From contig JAIXMO010000007.1 in the NCBI GenBank assembly GCA_025677825.1, positions 124,001-188,000 on the forward strand: DNA of 64,000 nucleotides, written 5' to 3'. Source of the DNA: Helicostylum pulchrum. Its lineage: Eukaryota > Mucoromycota > Mucoromycetes > Mucorales > Mucoraceae. Positions 11,219 to 24,267 of this stretch are shown piece by piece; the stretch's first letter is position 1, and every line of letters starts with the position of its first letter. The translations under genes and the position numbers were made by a program. The notes under the pieces are model-generated. The model was not told the origin of the DNA. It saw nothing but the letters and a program-made list of their open reading frames with translations, and made no database searches.

Positions 11219-12700
11219 ATGTTCCAATTAAGAAGGTCGGCTACAAGATATTCTTCTCTTCTTCTTCAACAAAAGAGATTATTTACTGTTACTTCCAAGG
11301 TGAGTTCTCTTTTTTTTTTAATAGTGTACAAAAAAGTCGTGTTTACTAAACATTCTTCCTTAGTTATCAAGCACTGCCTCTGTTAACGTATCAGAGTCAG
11401 ATGCAAAGGTTTCAACTGGTGGCTGGACATCTACTGATAAGTTTGTCAACGATATGAATTTCATTCAAAAGCAAGAAACTTTACAAGCATATCGTGTCAT
11501 GGATCACACAGGAACAGTTTTGAACCCCGATCATGACCCAAACCTTTCAAAGGAAGAAGTTCTTAAATGTTACAAGAATATGTTACTATTACATACTATG
11601 GATGGTATTTTATATGATGCTCAACGTCAAGGGCGTATTAGTTTCTATATGACCCATTATGGTGAAGAAGCTATGATTGGTAGTGCCGCTGCTTTATTAC
11701 CTGAAGATGTTATCTTTGGACAGGTAAAACACAGATATAATCTAAATTTTAACTTTAAATAACATATGTCTTCTAGTATCGAGAAGCATTTATGCTTGTT
11801 TACCGTGGTTTCACTTTAGATGAATTCGTTAACCAATGTTTCTCTAACGATATGGATTATGGTAAAGGTCGTCAAATGCCTATTCATTATGGTTCCAAAA
11901 AGTTAAACTTCCAAACTATTTCATCACCACTTGGTACACAAATCCCTCAAGCTGCTGGTGCTGCTTATGCTCTCAAGATGTCTGGTGCTAACGCTTGTAG
12001 TTTATGTTTCTTTGGTGAAGGTGCTGCTTCCGAAGGTGATTTCCATGCCGGTTTAAATATGGCTGCTACTCTCAAGAGTCCTGTTATCTTTTTCTGGTAA
12101 TAATAGTAATAATAATAATATTTGAAAACAATTGCTAACTTATTTATTAGTCGTAACAACGGATTTGCTATTTCTACTCCTGCTTCTGAACAATATAAGG
12201 GTGACGGTATCGCTAGTCGTGGTATCGGTTACGGTATTGACACTATCCGTGTAGATGGTAACGATATCTGGGCTATTTATAACGCTACCAAGGCAGCCAG
12301 AGAGATGGCTATCAAGGAGCAAAAACCCGTTCTTATCGAAGCAATGACATACCGTATCGGTCATCATAGTACATCTGACGATTCTACAAAGTACCGTGAC
12401 AGAAAAGAAGTAGAAGAAAGAGCTCAATTTGATAACCCTGTTACACGTTTGAGACGTTACTTGGAAAACAAAAACTGGTGGAGTCAAGAAGAAGAAGATG
12501 CTTACCGTAAAAAGGTCAAGAAGGATATCTTGGTCAGTTTCACTGCTGCTGAAAAGAGAAAGAAGCCTGCTCTCAAGCATTTATTTACTGATGTTTATGA
12601 TGAATTAACTCCCAACTTGGTTAAGCAACAGGATGAGTTACTTGATCTTATTAAGAAATACCCAGAATATTATAATACTGATGAATTTGCTTCTTCTTAA
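11219..12700 (+). CDS. BCKDHA: 2-oxoisovalerate dehydrogenase (BCKDH) E1 subunit alpha, mitochondrial
   Basis: Exons are 11219-11299, 11364-11723, 11777-12096 and 12151-12700, giving 436 residues. It is the thiamine-diphosphate-dependent E1-alpha of the branched-chain 2-oxoacid dehydrogenase complex, acting in the mitochondrial matrix in Val/Leu/Ile breakdown. The first ~30 residues are Arg/Ser/Gln-rich and lack acids, as in a mitochondrial presequence. Family blocks include [41 protein letters not shown] and [15 protein letters not shown]. The last corresponds to the regulatory loop whose first serine is phosphorylated by BCKD kinase in animals, so that control site is preserved. Motifs favour BCKDH over pyruvate dehydrogenase E1-alpha, which has a different loop. 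The E1-beta partner is not in the window. Confidence 0.96.
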
Positions 12701-12874
12701 ATCCCCCCCTTCATAATCTTATAAATAAAAATAAAAATTCTCGAAATGTATTTAAATGCACTGTGTGTGACTCGCTGCCCTAAAATAATGTTTCCCAAAT
12801 CTAGCAACTACTTTACTTTTTCTTTTTTTTTACTCTTTTTTTTTTACATCATCTCGTATAGAAACACCATCTAA

Positions 12875-15800
12875 ATGCCAGCACTTGATATACGAGGCTG
12901 CTTAGATGACTCACCCACTTTTAGAAAACGCATCCAATCGCACGAAGAGTCTATTGGCAACTTTGAGCACTCACTAAAGACTTTGATAAAGCTTACTCGT
13001 TCTCAAGTAGACTTATCGACTGGTAAAAAGCGTATCTTTTTTTTTGTATTTATACTATACCCTTCAGGTACCAACCCTTTTTTTTAAAATAGCCTATAGT
13101 CAACAACAATGCGAATTAGCTCGCGAGTTCATGTCTTTTGCTCATGCTCAAGATGATCCTATAGTCGGTAATAAAATATATTCACGTTACTGGCATAAAA
13201 CAAACAAACAAAACTAAAAAAGCTCACAATTTATATCAAAGCACAAGCGTTAGAAAAGTTTGGAAAATCAATTACTGAAGTAGAAAAGAGTAGACATATG
13301 CTGGTAAAATAAAAAAGAGAGTGGATCAATTTTGGATTTTTTTTTATTTATAAACAGGTACATTTCTTGTTATGTAGAATACGCATGTAATAGATACATT
13401 TATTACACCATTGGATACTTTTGTCAAAACTACAGTCGCACCTATCAAGGTAACAATATTTATTTTTACTCATGCACAAACATATTAAACATTGTACAGG
13501 AATTAAGAAAGAAATTCGAAAAATCAAGCGACGAAGTTGATTCAGCATTGTCACGATATATGAGTAAAAAACCGAAAGATCCTACTTTACAAGAGGTAAG
13601 GAACTATTTTATTGTATCGTACGAGATATTTATTTGTATGTCTAGTCTGCAAAGGAATTAGCTGATTCAAGAAAAATATTTCATAAATCTTATATGGAAT
13701 ATGTTTCCAAGTTGAATGATATTGAAGCAAGAAAAAAAGTCGATTATATGGAAAATGTAAACTATTCTTCTTTTTTTTTTTATGTTTAATTATCTTACAT
13801 CGAGATTTTTTTTTTTTTAGGTGCTTGCATATATGTATACAGAATCTGCTTTTCATCACCAAGGTTACGAAATACTAAAAGACTTGGAGCCTTATATGCG
13901 TGACTTGACAGGTAAGCAGATAATTTCGGTCGATATGTAAACGAAAAACTAAAATATTTTCTGATATTAGGACTTTTGCATGATGTAAGTATAGTGCTAA
14001 TTTTCATCAAAAACATCGTGTTTAAATTATTTATTAGTCTAGACAAAGATATGAAGAGGATGAACAAGAAGGACTTTTATATCAGCAAGTTTGTGAACAA
14101 GTAAGTTATTTATTTTATTTTATTTTTTTGATTAGAAAATTAAAAGGGGTTTAAATAGAACGCTGCTGAACAATACAACCCAATGCAACAAAATATCAAC
14201 CTTGCTAAGTTAGGTGATATGGCCGCGAATCCACATAAATCAGGTTACCTTTTTGAAAGAAAACATGGTAGAGTTTATCAAAGTTGGGCAAGAAAATATT
14301 ATAATATTTTTGATGGTGAATTAATATGCACTACTCGTAATCCAAAGGTAAAAAAAAAAAGAAAACTCGGGACTTTTTTTTTAAAAAAATCAAGTTGTTT
14401 ATTAAATGATTTAATAGACTTCTTCTAAAGATGATGATGGATCCAATGTATATAATTTACGTGTATGTAGTGTAAAACCAACAGACAGTTACGATCGTCG
14501 ATTTTGTTTTGAATTAATTTCTCCCAACAGGTAATGTTAAAAAAAAAGCAGTAAAAAAAGGGGATGGGGGATTTTTTTTTAACAAATATGGACATGTTAG
14601 AATTTTGGTTCTTCAAGCTGAAAATGAACAAGATATGAGTGAATGGATATCTAGTATTCGTACGGCGAGTCAACAGGCATTGAATTCAGATAATGCACCA
14701 AGATATACGCAACAATCACCTAATCTTCGAAAGGTACGTGGTTCTTCTTTAATACGTATATATGTCCCTAATATTTCCCCTCTTTCTCTTATAGGCAGCA
14801 GTAGAACAATCAAGTTTAAATAACGCACAAAAAAACGAACAGAGTGAAGAAAAGCATAGAGAATCGTTAAAAAAAGTTCGCGCAATACCTGGTAACGATA
14901 AATGCGCAGACTGTGGAGTGAATGATCCAGAATGGGCATGTACCAATCTAGGTATCATTGTTTGCATAGAATGCTCTGGTATTCACCGTAGTTTGGGAGT
15001 TCATGTTAGTAAAGTACGCTCGGTTATACTGGATAAATGGGAATCACATTCAATTGAAGTGATGCTTCGTTTAGGAAATAGAATTGGTAATAGTATATAT
15101 GAAGAGTCGGTTCCTATTGATATGGAATCCTTCCGAATCAATTCTAGCTCGTCCAGGTAATAGAGTAATTACAAGTCAAGAATCAAATTTTAATTATTAT
15201 TATTTTTTTTTAAAAAAAATATGTCTATATTTAGAGGCGATCGTGATTTGTGGATCATTGAAAAGTATGTGAAAAGATCTTTTGTTAAACCTAGCAATTT
15301 AGATCAGGATAGTTTGGATCAGGTATTATATAAAATATTAAGGGTAATCTTACTGCAAGATACTAATTTATCTTTTTTTTTAAGGAATTCTGGAATGCTG
15401 TAGTCGAAGGTGACCTGGAAACTTCTTTAAAGCGACTCGCACAAGGTGCTCACGTAGATTATAAAAATCCTAACGATGGATATAAAACTGCTCTACATAA
15501 AGTGGTAGATAGTAATAACGAGGTCGTAGTAGAATTCCTTTTACAACGATTAGGTGATGTTAATCAACAAGATGGAAATGGATGGACTTGTCTTCATTAT
15601 GCTGCTGCAAATAATAATGTACGACTTGTATTAGCACTATTAAAGAGACACTCTAAACCGGATATAAAGGACAACGATGATAAGGTAAAAAAAAAGCGCA
15701 TGCAATTCTATACATATAATAACACCTTTTTTTTATAAAAAAAAAGACACCTTTGGATTTAGCTGTGGATCGACAAAGTGTACAAGCAGTAACTGCATTA

Positions 15801-16019
15801 CGATTATTTGCGTTTGATAAACAACATAATTCGTCTCCTTCCAGCTCTCTCGATTTTGGATTCCGGGAAGCCATGTCTTCTTTTAAACACAACGAAAGAC
15901 CTTGTATTCCAACTTCTCACTCGGCTGTAGACTTGAGCCACTCCAAAATAATAATAGAAAAATCTGATGGTATACTTCACGATGATCAGAATAGTCAGTT
16001 ATTGAGTGCAGAAAAGTAG
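12875..16019 (+). CDS. BAR-PH-ArfGAP-ankyrin protein (ACAP/ASAP-like)
   Basis: Sixteen exons: 12875-13022, 13093-13167, 13242-13303, 13378-13449, 13500-13595, 13646-13756, 13821-13911, 13971-13984, 14038-14100, 14159-14347, 14418-14530, 14601-14733, 14795-15156, 15235-15322, 15385-15684 and 15747-16019, giving 729 residues. Residues 1-240 are a helical BAR domain (membrane curvature). A PH domain lies at about 262-370 (starts KSGYLFERKHG, ends with the Trp helix EWISSIR). The ArfGAP zinc finger has C426, C429, C446 and C449 (Cx2Cx16Cx2C), with the arginine finger at R454 in CSGIHRSLG. Ankyrin repeats follow at about 540-640. It should switch off Arf GTPases on curved membranes in endocytic or secretory traffic. 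Exon 8 is only 14 bases. The acceptor of exon 4 was chosen at 13377 because earlier AGs give a stop. Confidence 0.93.
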
Positions 16020-16210
16020 CTCTGCCCCAACCCCAACCCCTTTCATTGTTCTTTTATAATACAAACAAACAGAAAGAGTATATTATTTCTCTCTTACACA
16101 ACATATACAATTGAATGGATTCATGTATACATAATTAATTTAATACTAATAAAAAAGAAACTGTTTTTTTCTCCTCTTTTTTTTTATTTGTGTATATAAA
16201 CAGTGGAGTT

Positions 16211-17475
16211 TTATAATCTCTTTTGAAGGCGTGGTCTGCCTCTTGGTTTATGCTTTACATCTTGACAGCCCACTTTACCAGTGGCAACACATCTCCGACA
16301 AGGACGTACATTATCACACCTCAAGTGAGACCGTTTACAATGATTGCAAGCCTTATCGACGTTACGGCCCTTTTTACAAATCATACCACTTGACGCCGAG
16401 GTATTTAACAAATTGGTATTAAATCCATCTTCTTCAAACTCTTCTTCTGTATCTGATAAATGTTGCTTTGAAAGATAATAAGATAAACTTTCAGAAGATA
16501 TGCTATTACTCTTGGGAGTAAATTTACGTTGAGGCTTGGTAATACTGTTCTTGCGAGTACTTGCGGCCGTGGCATAAACTCTCTTCTTTCGCTTTTCGGG
16601 TAAAAAGCTAATGGATGCTGATTTTTTAGGCCCCAATTTTTGAGCGGTATCATCTTCTTCAGCGGAATCGTCTTCGTTGGAAGACGCTGAAGAAAATGAG
16701 GAGAACGAATAGGATGCTGTCAGCATCGGTGTTGAGTTGCTCCGATACGCCATATGATGATCGCTAGAGATAGCAGAGAGCGACGCTGCAGTCTCATGAA
16801 TAGATGGGGAAGGGTATGATGGTAAAGGTGGGATAAATGACGAAGAATTTAAATCATTAAAGTAGTTATTACAAGTATCCTACACAAACAAACAAAAAAA
16901 TTAGAAAAAAAAAATTACTAAAAAATTATGATCAGTTTACTTACGAATGAAGAGTATTTTAGTCCTGCCAACATATCATTGTCTTCAAGATAATAATCAC
17001 ATGCCATGTTATTGTTTGTATCGATATCAGGGTAGTTGGATAAAGGATGACATAAGATATTAGGCGATAGAGATGATGAACCCGTGGTAAGACCAGCTAC
17101 ACTGGGTAATGATGAGAAATTAAATGTATTATTATTATTATTTAAAGATGATGTATCCAAAAGTGGTTCAATAGGTGTGTAAAAAGGAGCATTTGCTTGT
17201 TGCATTAGTTGCAAATACGTCAAATCTGATTCGGACGTAACTGATGAATAAAGCTCATCAAATCCTATAATCGAATCATCTTCGGTCACTGCACTGTTCA
17301 AAAATTCTTGAACTCGATTTTGGTTCTTCAAGTCAGTTTGGACTTGTAGTGTCTGTTGTAAGTGGTTATAGACTAATCCGTCGGCTGGTGTAGTGTTATA
17401 GTACATATCTTTCTCCTCGGGAAGGAGTTCAATTGATTCAAATAGTTGGGTTTGGTAATATGAATTATTATCCAT
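16211..17475 (-). CDS. Zn2Cys6 transcription factor with C-terminal DNA-binding domain
   Basis: Two exons, 17475-16945 and 16879-16211 on the minus strand, give 399 residues. The six cysteines (about C355, C358, C365, C371, C374, C382) form CNHCKRSHLRC...PCRRC...GC, the fungal binuclear zinc cluster, followed by a basic KHKPRGRPRL stretch. Unusually, the cluster is at the extreme C-terminus; most fungal members carry it at the N-terminus. The N-terminal half is acidic, Ser/Asn/Gln-rich and low in structure, suggesting an activation domain. A KKRKK-type basic patch could aid nuclear import. The gene is tail-to-tail with the ArfGAP gene, 191 bp apart. A TATAAAA-like box lies 74 bp before the ATG. 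The cluster with the RGRPRL tail resembles ERT1/AcuK-type regulators, but targets cannot be deduced. Confidence 0.9.
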
Positions 17476-17548
17476 AACAAGAAAAATAAAGAAAGAGGGA
17501 AAAAGGAAAGCAATTACAAAAAAATGAAAAGTGGGAAAAATGAAAAAG

Positions 17549-17557
17549 TTTTATATA
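17549..17557 (-). promoter_or_regulatory. TATA box of the Zn2Cys6 factor gene
   Basis: TATATAAAA on the minus strand, 74 bp upstream of the ATG at 17475. The distance matches that of the TATA boxes of the pyruvate decarboxylase and pyruvate kinase genes in this window. Confidence 0.55.
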
Positions 17558-19870
17558 GCATTTAAAAACCAATTATCACAGCATTCTTTACCAAAGAGGC
17601 AGGCGGGCAAAAGATCAATTTTTATTATTTGATTTTTATTTATTTTTGCTGATTTTATCTTGTTGCTTTCCTTTTATGAAACTTACATCGTCATATGAGG
17701 CAACTACATGGGATTATTACATCTTATATGTAGGGAATAAATAAAAACAATCACCAAGTGTAGTTAGAATCAGAAGATTTTTTTTATCTTAATAGTTTTT
17801 TTTTAACCAAAATCTTAAGCTATAAGGAAAAAAAAAACTTTTTGGAAATACCAGTGCATCATATCTCGTTCAATAACAAATGCGCCCGTGTATATAAACA
17901 TAAGATCAATACATGATTTCTATACTGTTATAAAAGTATATACTGTCAAGAAGTAATAAAAAGGGAAAAAGAAAAAGAAAAAAAAGAAAACAGGAAATCT
18001 TTAACCGCCTGCTATTTTTTTTTCCTCATCATGAAACACCTAGAAGTTACAAATTGTTATAATTAACATATCAAAAAAGAAAAAAGAAAAAAAAGGGTCG
18101 AGTCCAAGAATTTAAAAAGCAACCGTAGTGGAACCACTCATCATAACCCATTAATGATTGATGGGTACATATCAATTTTGTTTTTGTCAATGCATATATT
18201 CAGCAGAGACAGTATTCACCCCCCAAAAAAAAAGGAATATGCGTATTCCTATACTTTTTTGTTATTGATAAACATTTCTAATATTTCATTGGAACCAAAC
18301 CAGCGTATAATTTTTCCAATTCTAGTCATTTCCTTCATTTCTTATTGAAATAAACAGAATTTACGGGTATTATACATTGCGCATTTACAAAGAGTTTGTT
18401 TTCGTCCTATTAGTCGTCATTTATATTTTTTATTTATTTATGATACCCAAGACATATTCAGTTGAATACGTATTCACTAATTTCATTACTGCCTAAGTCT
18501 GATTTATGTATGGAATCTAGTTAAAAAGAATGAGTGTGTTTATATCTTTTTGATTGTATACTTATTTATTTTTCGGCTCTGAAAAAAAAGGGAGAAAGGG
18601 AAAAACTACATATTTGTTTTATAGTGTTCGATCACTGTACCAAAAAAAAAAAAAAATGGCAGATCTTTTTACATGTATGTAAACTCATTGGCCATATAGA
18701 AATGTGCCTCCCCCCAAACAATGTTAAACTCTCTCAAAAATGTCGTCGCAATTACAGCTACGCGATAGCCCAAGTTTTCTGGGATAAAAAAGTAATTCTG
18801 AACCCGAGTAGATGCAAGGTGGATCAATGCATAGTCCCTATTGTAACTCATACATATTTATCAGATTCTAAAAAAGTATTTTTTTACCGAGCACCATGTG
18901 TCATTGATTACGATCTGATGTGTATTTTTGCCTCCTTTTAGAATTTTCGAAATTATTACAAACTTGAACTACGACATATCTTTTTCAATCTCAAATCGCT
19001 CTGGTTTCATATCTCGCCATTAGTACTTTTAGAAGAAAAAAAAACTCTTGGTTATCAAAACTATCAATAGACTTTATTATTCCACGGAATAACATTACTT
19101 TTTTTTTTTTTTTTTTGCGTATATGAAAAAAAAATAATCATTTTCTCTCTCAAGGGACAAACAAACAGTGAAACGTAAAAAAAAAAAAGGCTTTGTAATC
19201 CGATGCTAATTTCAACGGCTCTACAAATAAAGTACTCCTCTACCCATTACGCCGAGTCGCTTATTCCGGGCCTTTAAAAAAAACCAGCCCACGCGAACCG
19301 ATCGTCACTACACATTGTTTACGTGTATGCGTATCTATCAATGAAACATTGTCCTTCTCGCGCGCAGTAGGGCGAGAATAGTTATTACATGAAAGGAACA
19401 GCTCTGCTTTGTTTTTTCCAAAAAAGTAATTATATGTGACTTTTTCTTGTAATGAGGAGGAGGGACATTAGAGTATTCATATCAAACACTGAAACATTTT
19501 TGTTTGGTCAGTTATCATTTTAGTTATCAACGTATGAATGTATAAACTTATCGATTTTTTTTGGCATTCATGCAAAAAAAAAAGTTTTTTCGTCTGAAAC
19601 AAAAAAAAACGATTTTTTTCAACTCTTTTTTTTTTTTTGCTAGTAGTATATGCTAACCAGCGAATAACAATACATCGGATCATGATCATCAGTACCTTGA
19701 TAACTGTTTAAAAAAAATGCTTTTTTCAAATTATTCCTAGGTGGCATCTTTGATCCGGGGAATATTCGTACTTAATTCCGATCAATTATCTATTAATCAG
19801 GCGAGTAGAAAAAAGGTTATTGCATTTGTTTGACAAGGGGTTGAGATTTTTTTTTAGTACGTATTTATCA

Positions 19871-19879
19871 TATATAAAA
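19871..19879 (+). promoter_or_regulatory. TATA box of the pyruvate decarboxylase gene
   Basis: TATATAAAA, 75 bp upstream of the ATG at 19946, followed by a T-rich leader. Spacing and sequence are those of a strong fungal core promoter, in keeping with a highly expressed glycolytic gene. Confidence 0.65.
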
Positions 19880-19945
19880 AGGATTCAAAAGAAGACATCG
19901 TTCTTTATTAATTTAGTTTCCTAAGAATTATCTTTTTAAAAAAAA

Positions 19946-21709
19946 ATGGTTACTACTACAGTCGGTCAATATCTTATCAGACGTCTTAAGGAAGTTGGCA
20001 TTGATACTATCTTTGGTCTTCCTGGTGATTACAACATGGTAAATATCTACATACACTTTCTTTTTTTTTAAAAAAAAATCAACCGACTAAACCCTCCCCC
20101 CCCCCCCCTCTTTCTGTAGCCTTTGTTGGATATTATCGAAGATGATCCAGATGTTCTTTGGGGAAATAACGCTAACGAATTGAACTCATCTTACGCAGCA
20201 GACGGTTACGCTCGTATTCGCGGTGTTTCTGCACTTGTAACAACATTTGGTGTTGGTGAACTTTCAGCCGCAGCAGGTGTTGCTGGTTCTTACTCTGAGA
20301 TGCTTCCTGTTATTCATATTGTCGGTACACCCAACTCCAAGTCTCAAGCCGAAGGAGCTATTCTTCATCACTCTCTGGGTAACGGTAACTTCCAAGTCTT
20401 TGTTGAGATGTACGCCAGGATCACTTGCGCTAATACACACTTGACTCATGATACTGCCATCAAGGAAATCGATCGTGTTATCGAACAAGCCATCCTTCGT
20501 AAGCGTCCTGGCTACATTGGTATCCCTATCGATTTAATCAATTATGAGGTTACCATTCCTGAAGTTAAGCCTCTTAACCTTACCCTTCCCAAGAACCCTG
20601 CCAGAACTCAAGAAGTTGCACTACAAGTTGTCATTGATGCTATTAACCATGCCAAGCACCCTATTATCATGGTGGATGCATGTGTTCAACGTCATGGTCT
20701 TCAAAAGGAAGCGATTGAATTTGTTAAGCGCAGTGGATTCCCCACTTATGTAGCTCCTATGGGTAAGGGTATTGTTCCCGAAGAACTTGAGAACTACCGC
20801 GGTTGTTATGCCGGTTCTATCACTATTGAAGGTATTGCCGATGAAGTTAAGAAGGCAGATTTGATTATTGAACTTGGTTCTATCAAGTCTGATTTCAACA
20901 CTGGTGGTTTCACTTACAGTATTGATCAAGGCAAGACCATCTCTCTTCATTCTTTCGCTACCAAGGTCTTCTATGCTGATTATGATAAGGTCGCTATGGG
21001 TGAATTCCTTCCTCTTCTTACAAAAGCTCTTCCCAAGTCTCCTCGTGTCTTTAACCTCGGTCCTCGTCACCATCCTGCTCCCATTGAACCTGGTACTGAA
21101 ATCACTCACAACTACTTTTGGAACAAGATCCCCGAATACATGGAGCCTAATGCCATTATTGTCTCTGAAACTGGTACCTCTGAATTCGCTTCCTTTAACT
21201 TGAAAGCTCCCAAGAACGCTATCTTTATCAGTCAAGTCCTTTGGGGTTCTATTGGTTTCTCAGTTGGTGCTGCTGTTGGTGCCGCTGCTGCTGCTCGTGA
21301 TCGTCGCGTGTATCTCTTCTGTGGTGACGGTTCGTTCCAATTGACATGTCAAGAAATCTCTGTCTTCCTTCATCAAGGTCTTACACCTGTTATCTTTATC
21401 TTGAATAACGACGGTTATCTTATTGAAAAGTTAATTCACGGTCCTCATCGCGCATACAATAACTTCCAAATGTGGCAATACAGTAAGACACTTGATTACT
21501 TTGGTGGTCATCTTAAACGTAACTTGAACGATGTCTCTCCTGCTCCCGTCGGTGTTGAGGCCCTTGTTCGTACTCGTGAAGAATTAGAAGCTGCTATGAA
21601 GATTGTACATGCTGAACCTAAAAAGATTCATTTCCTCGAAGTCGTTATGCCTCAATTCGATGCTCCTCGTGAATTGATCCTTCAAGTCGAGACCTCCGAC
21701 AACCGTTAA
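19946..21709 (+). CDS. PDC: Pyruvate decarboxylase
   Basis: Exons 19946-20038 and 20120-21709 give 560 residues, the usual length. It converts pyruvate to acetaldehyde and CO2 in the cytosol, the committed step of ethanol fermentation, using thiamine diphosphate and Mg2+. The catalytic glutamate block is NELNSSYAADGYAR, the two-histidine block is EGAILHHSLGNG, and the ThDP/Mg motif runs from GDGSFQLTCQE to NNDGYLIEKLIHG. Codons end strongly in C or T with few rare choices, unlike the regulatory genes nearby, which suggests high expression. The intron contains a run of about 13 C. No sign of truncation. Indole-3-pyruvate or phenylpyruvate decarboxylases are the nearest alternatives, but the residues fit PDC. 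Confidence 0.96.
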
Positions 21710-23363
21710 GTAATCCCTCTTATATAAAAATCTCATCATAATATCATCTCTATCCATTTTCATACTTTTTTTTTTTAATTAAAAAAAAACATACTTTGTA
21801 CATAAAAAAAAAAAAAATTCCTTCTCTAGTTAGACTTGTTTGCTTTTATTTATTTTCGCAATAGTTCTAGGAGAATATGTAAATATCTCTTTTTTTTTAA
21901 TAAAAGAAAGATGTTTAGTTTTTTTTTTCTTTTTTTTTTTGTATGATACCTATCCAGGAAGTTAGGCTTTTATCGTGCAGGTGTTTTCCCCTTTTTTTAA
22001 ACAATATACAAAACCTTTTTTTTTAGCAATATTTTATAAGCTTTTTTAGTCATATGTTACGATAGTATTTGAAACCGAGTTAGGTTTAAGTGACATGATG
22101 CGTAACAAATAAGCCACTACATATAGTAACACATATTTCCAAGAACCATTTCTTACTTAAAACAGGAGAGATTTTTTTTAATCCCGAAAACTTTTTTTTT
22201 TCTTTTTCAGACATGTATAAAAAAACGCAGTGTATCTTCTCTTTATGTTACGGGTTTTGGGCATGACGTTTTCTTTGCCGATATGGTTACAACGACGTAT
22301 ATGTTACACTCAATTGTTCGGATCGAGGAAAAGGATTAGGAAACTCATTTAACGTGCGATGTAAAATTTTAAAGTGCAGATTTTTTTGGTCTTTTTTATA
22401 TAATTTTCCTTTTTTTTTTCTTTTTTTTTCTTTCTTTTCCTTTCTTTAACAAGCTTTTATTCTTTAAACTTGTATACCTTTTTTTTTTTCTTTTTCAAAA
22501 AGTTAATACCTTATCCCCCAAAAAAAAAATCTCCCCTCTAAACTTTGATGGAGTCTCCTACTTGCTATTGTGGAAGAAGTTACGTGTTTAATAAGCGTGG
22601 AAGCATCACTCTGATATCGAGCAAGAAAGCTCTTACTCAAAACTGGTGTCCCCTTGGCCGTCTGAAGCTCCTCGGGTGGAACTTGGAGATGGGTAAAGTG
22701 AAAAAGAAAAACTGGAATTAAAAAAAAAAAAAAGAAAAAAAAAGAAGAATATAGCACTTTTTGTGGGGGAGAGAGGAATGGTTGTATGCCGGCTGGCTGT
22801 GCCTGGGAGGTTTAGAAGAATTCAAGGGTGAAGAGGGTGTCGCTAATATATCTGTAAGTACAAATTGACTTTAAATTAGAACCTGGAATTCGGGTTCGTG
22901 TAACCCAAATTACTAAAACTATCTTTTCTACTTAGTGGCCTAGTTTTTTTGACAGATTTTTTTTTTCTTCGTCAACAACGTGTGGAGGGGATTTCTCCTT
23001 TCTCTTAAAGAAAAAATGGTTACCTATTAAGCGGTGAACGAAAGGGGGATTAAGGAACATAATAAAGCCGAGTACGGATATATGGCTTGTGGCCAAATTT
23101 TATATTTTTTAAAAAAAAACCTGCTAGCTTTGTTTCTATTGTGATTTAGTAATGTATTTACACTACGGTTTGGTAGTGTGTTTACACTAGGGTTTAGTAA
23201 CGTGTCTACACTAGGATTTAGTAGCATGTTTACACTAGGGTTCGGTAGGGTGTCTCCACTATAGCTTGATAAGTTGTACATGCACATAGTCCCTGTTTTA
23301 TATTGTCTGATATTATATGCCATAAGTAAAGTTAAAAGAGAAAGTTTTTAATTTATTAATTAT
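21710..23363. other. 1.65 kb intergenic region with a minisatellite
   Basis: Rich in long T and A runs. A 58-codon frame with ATG at 22548 follows a T/C-rich leader of the kind seen before real genes, but its product (begins MESPTCYCGRSYV) matches nothing I know; the antisense frame 22503-22757 is equally open. Neither is called. A 24-bp x5 tandem array lies at 23145-23264, close to the 3' end of ARL1. Confidence 0.6.
23145..23264. repeat. 24-bp minisatellite, five copies
   Basis: Five head-to-tail units of exactly 24 bases, consensus close to TTTAGTARYGTGTTTACACT plus AGGG, diverged by 2-6 bases each. Because 24 is a multiple of three, the minus strand is open through the array and would encode an eight-residue repeat (PSVNTLLN-like) inside a frame at 23027-23323. 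There are no unique spacers, so it is not a CRISPR. Confidence 0.85.

Positions 23364-24267
<904 letters not shown>

Larger units (their letters stand above)
17476..19945. other. 2.5 kb intergenic region with two divergent promoters
   Basis: It separates the divergent Zn2Cys6 factor and pyruvate decarboxylase genes. The ends hold their TATA boxes. The middle is AT-rich with many A and T runs and several short open frames (18534-18941 the longest) that show no domain and are Lys/Phe-rich; I do not call them genes. A slightly GC-richer patch lies at 19240-19390. No repeats shared with elsewhere were seen. Confidence 0.65.

Noticed and set aside
12140..12580. 146-codon minus-strand frame
   Set aside because: Antisense of the last exon of the BCKDH E1-alpha gene, no recognisable domain.
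18534..18941. 135-codon frame upstream of pyruvate decarboxylase
   Set aside because: Begins in AT-rich DNA with Lys runs; no domain or splice structure, and the promoter of PDC is independent of it.
20621..21235. 204-codon minus-strand frame
   Set aside because: Antisense of pyruvate decarboxylase; open because of the coding strand's codon bias. No domain.
22861..22920. GGGTTCGTGTAACCC considered as a tRNA T-arm
   Set aside because: No acceptor or anticodon stems could be fitted around it; no tRNA gene was found anywhere by eye.
23145..23264. Regular 24-bp repeats considered as a CRISPR array
   Set aside because: Units are contiguous without unique spacers, and the genome is eukaryotic.
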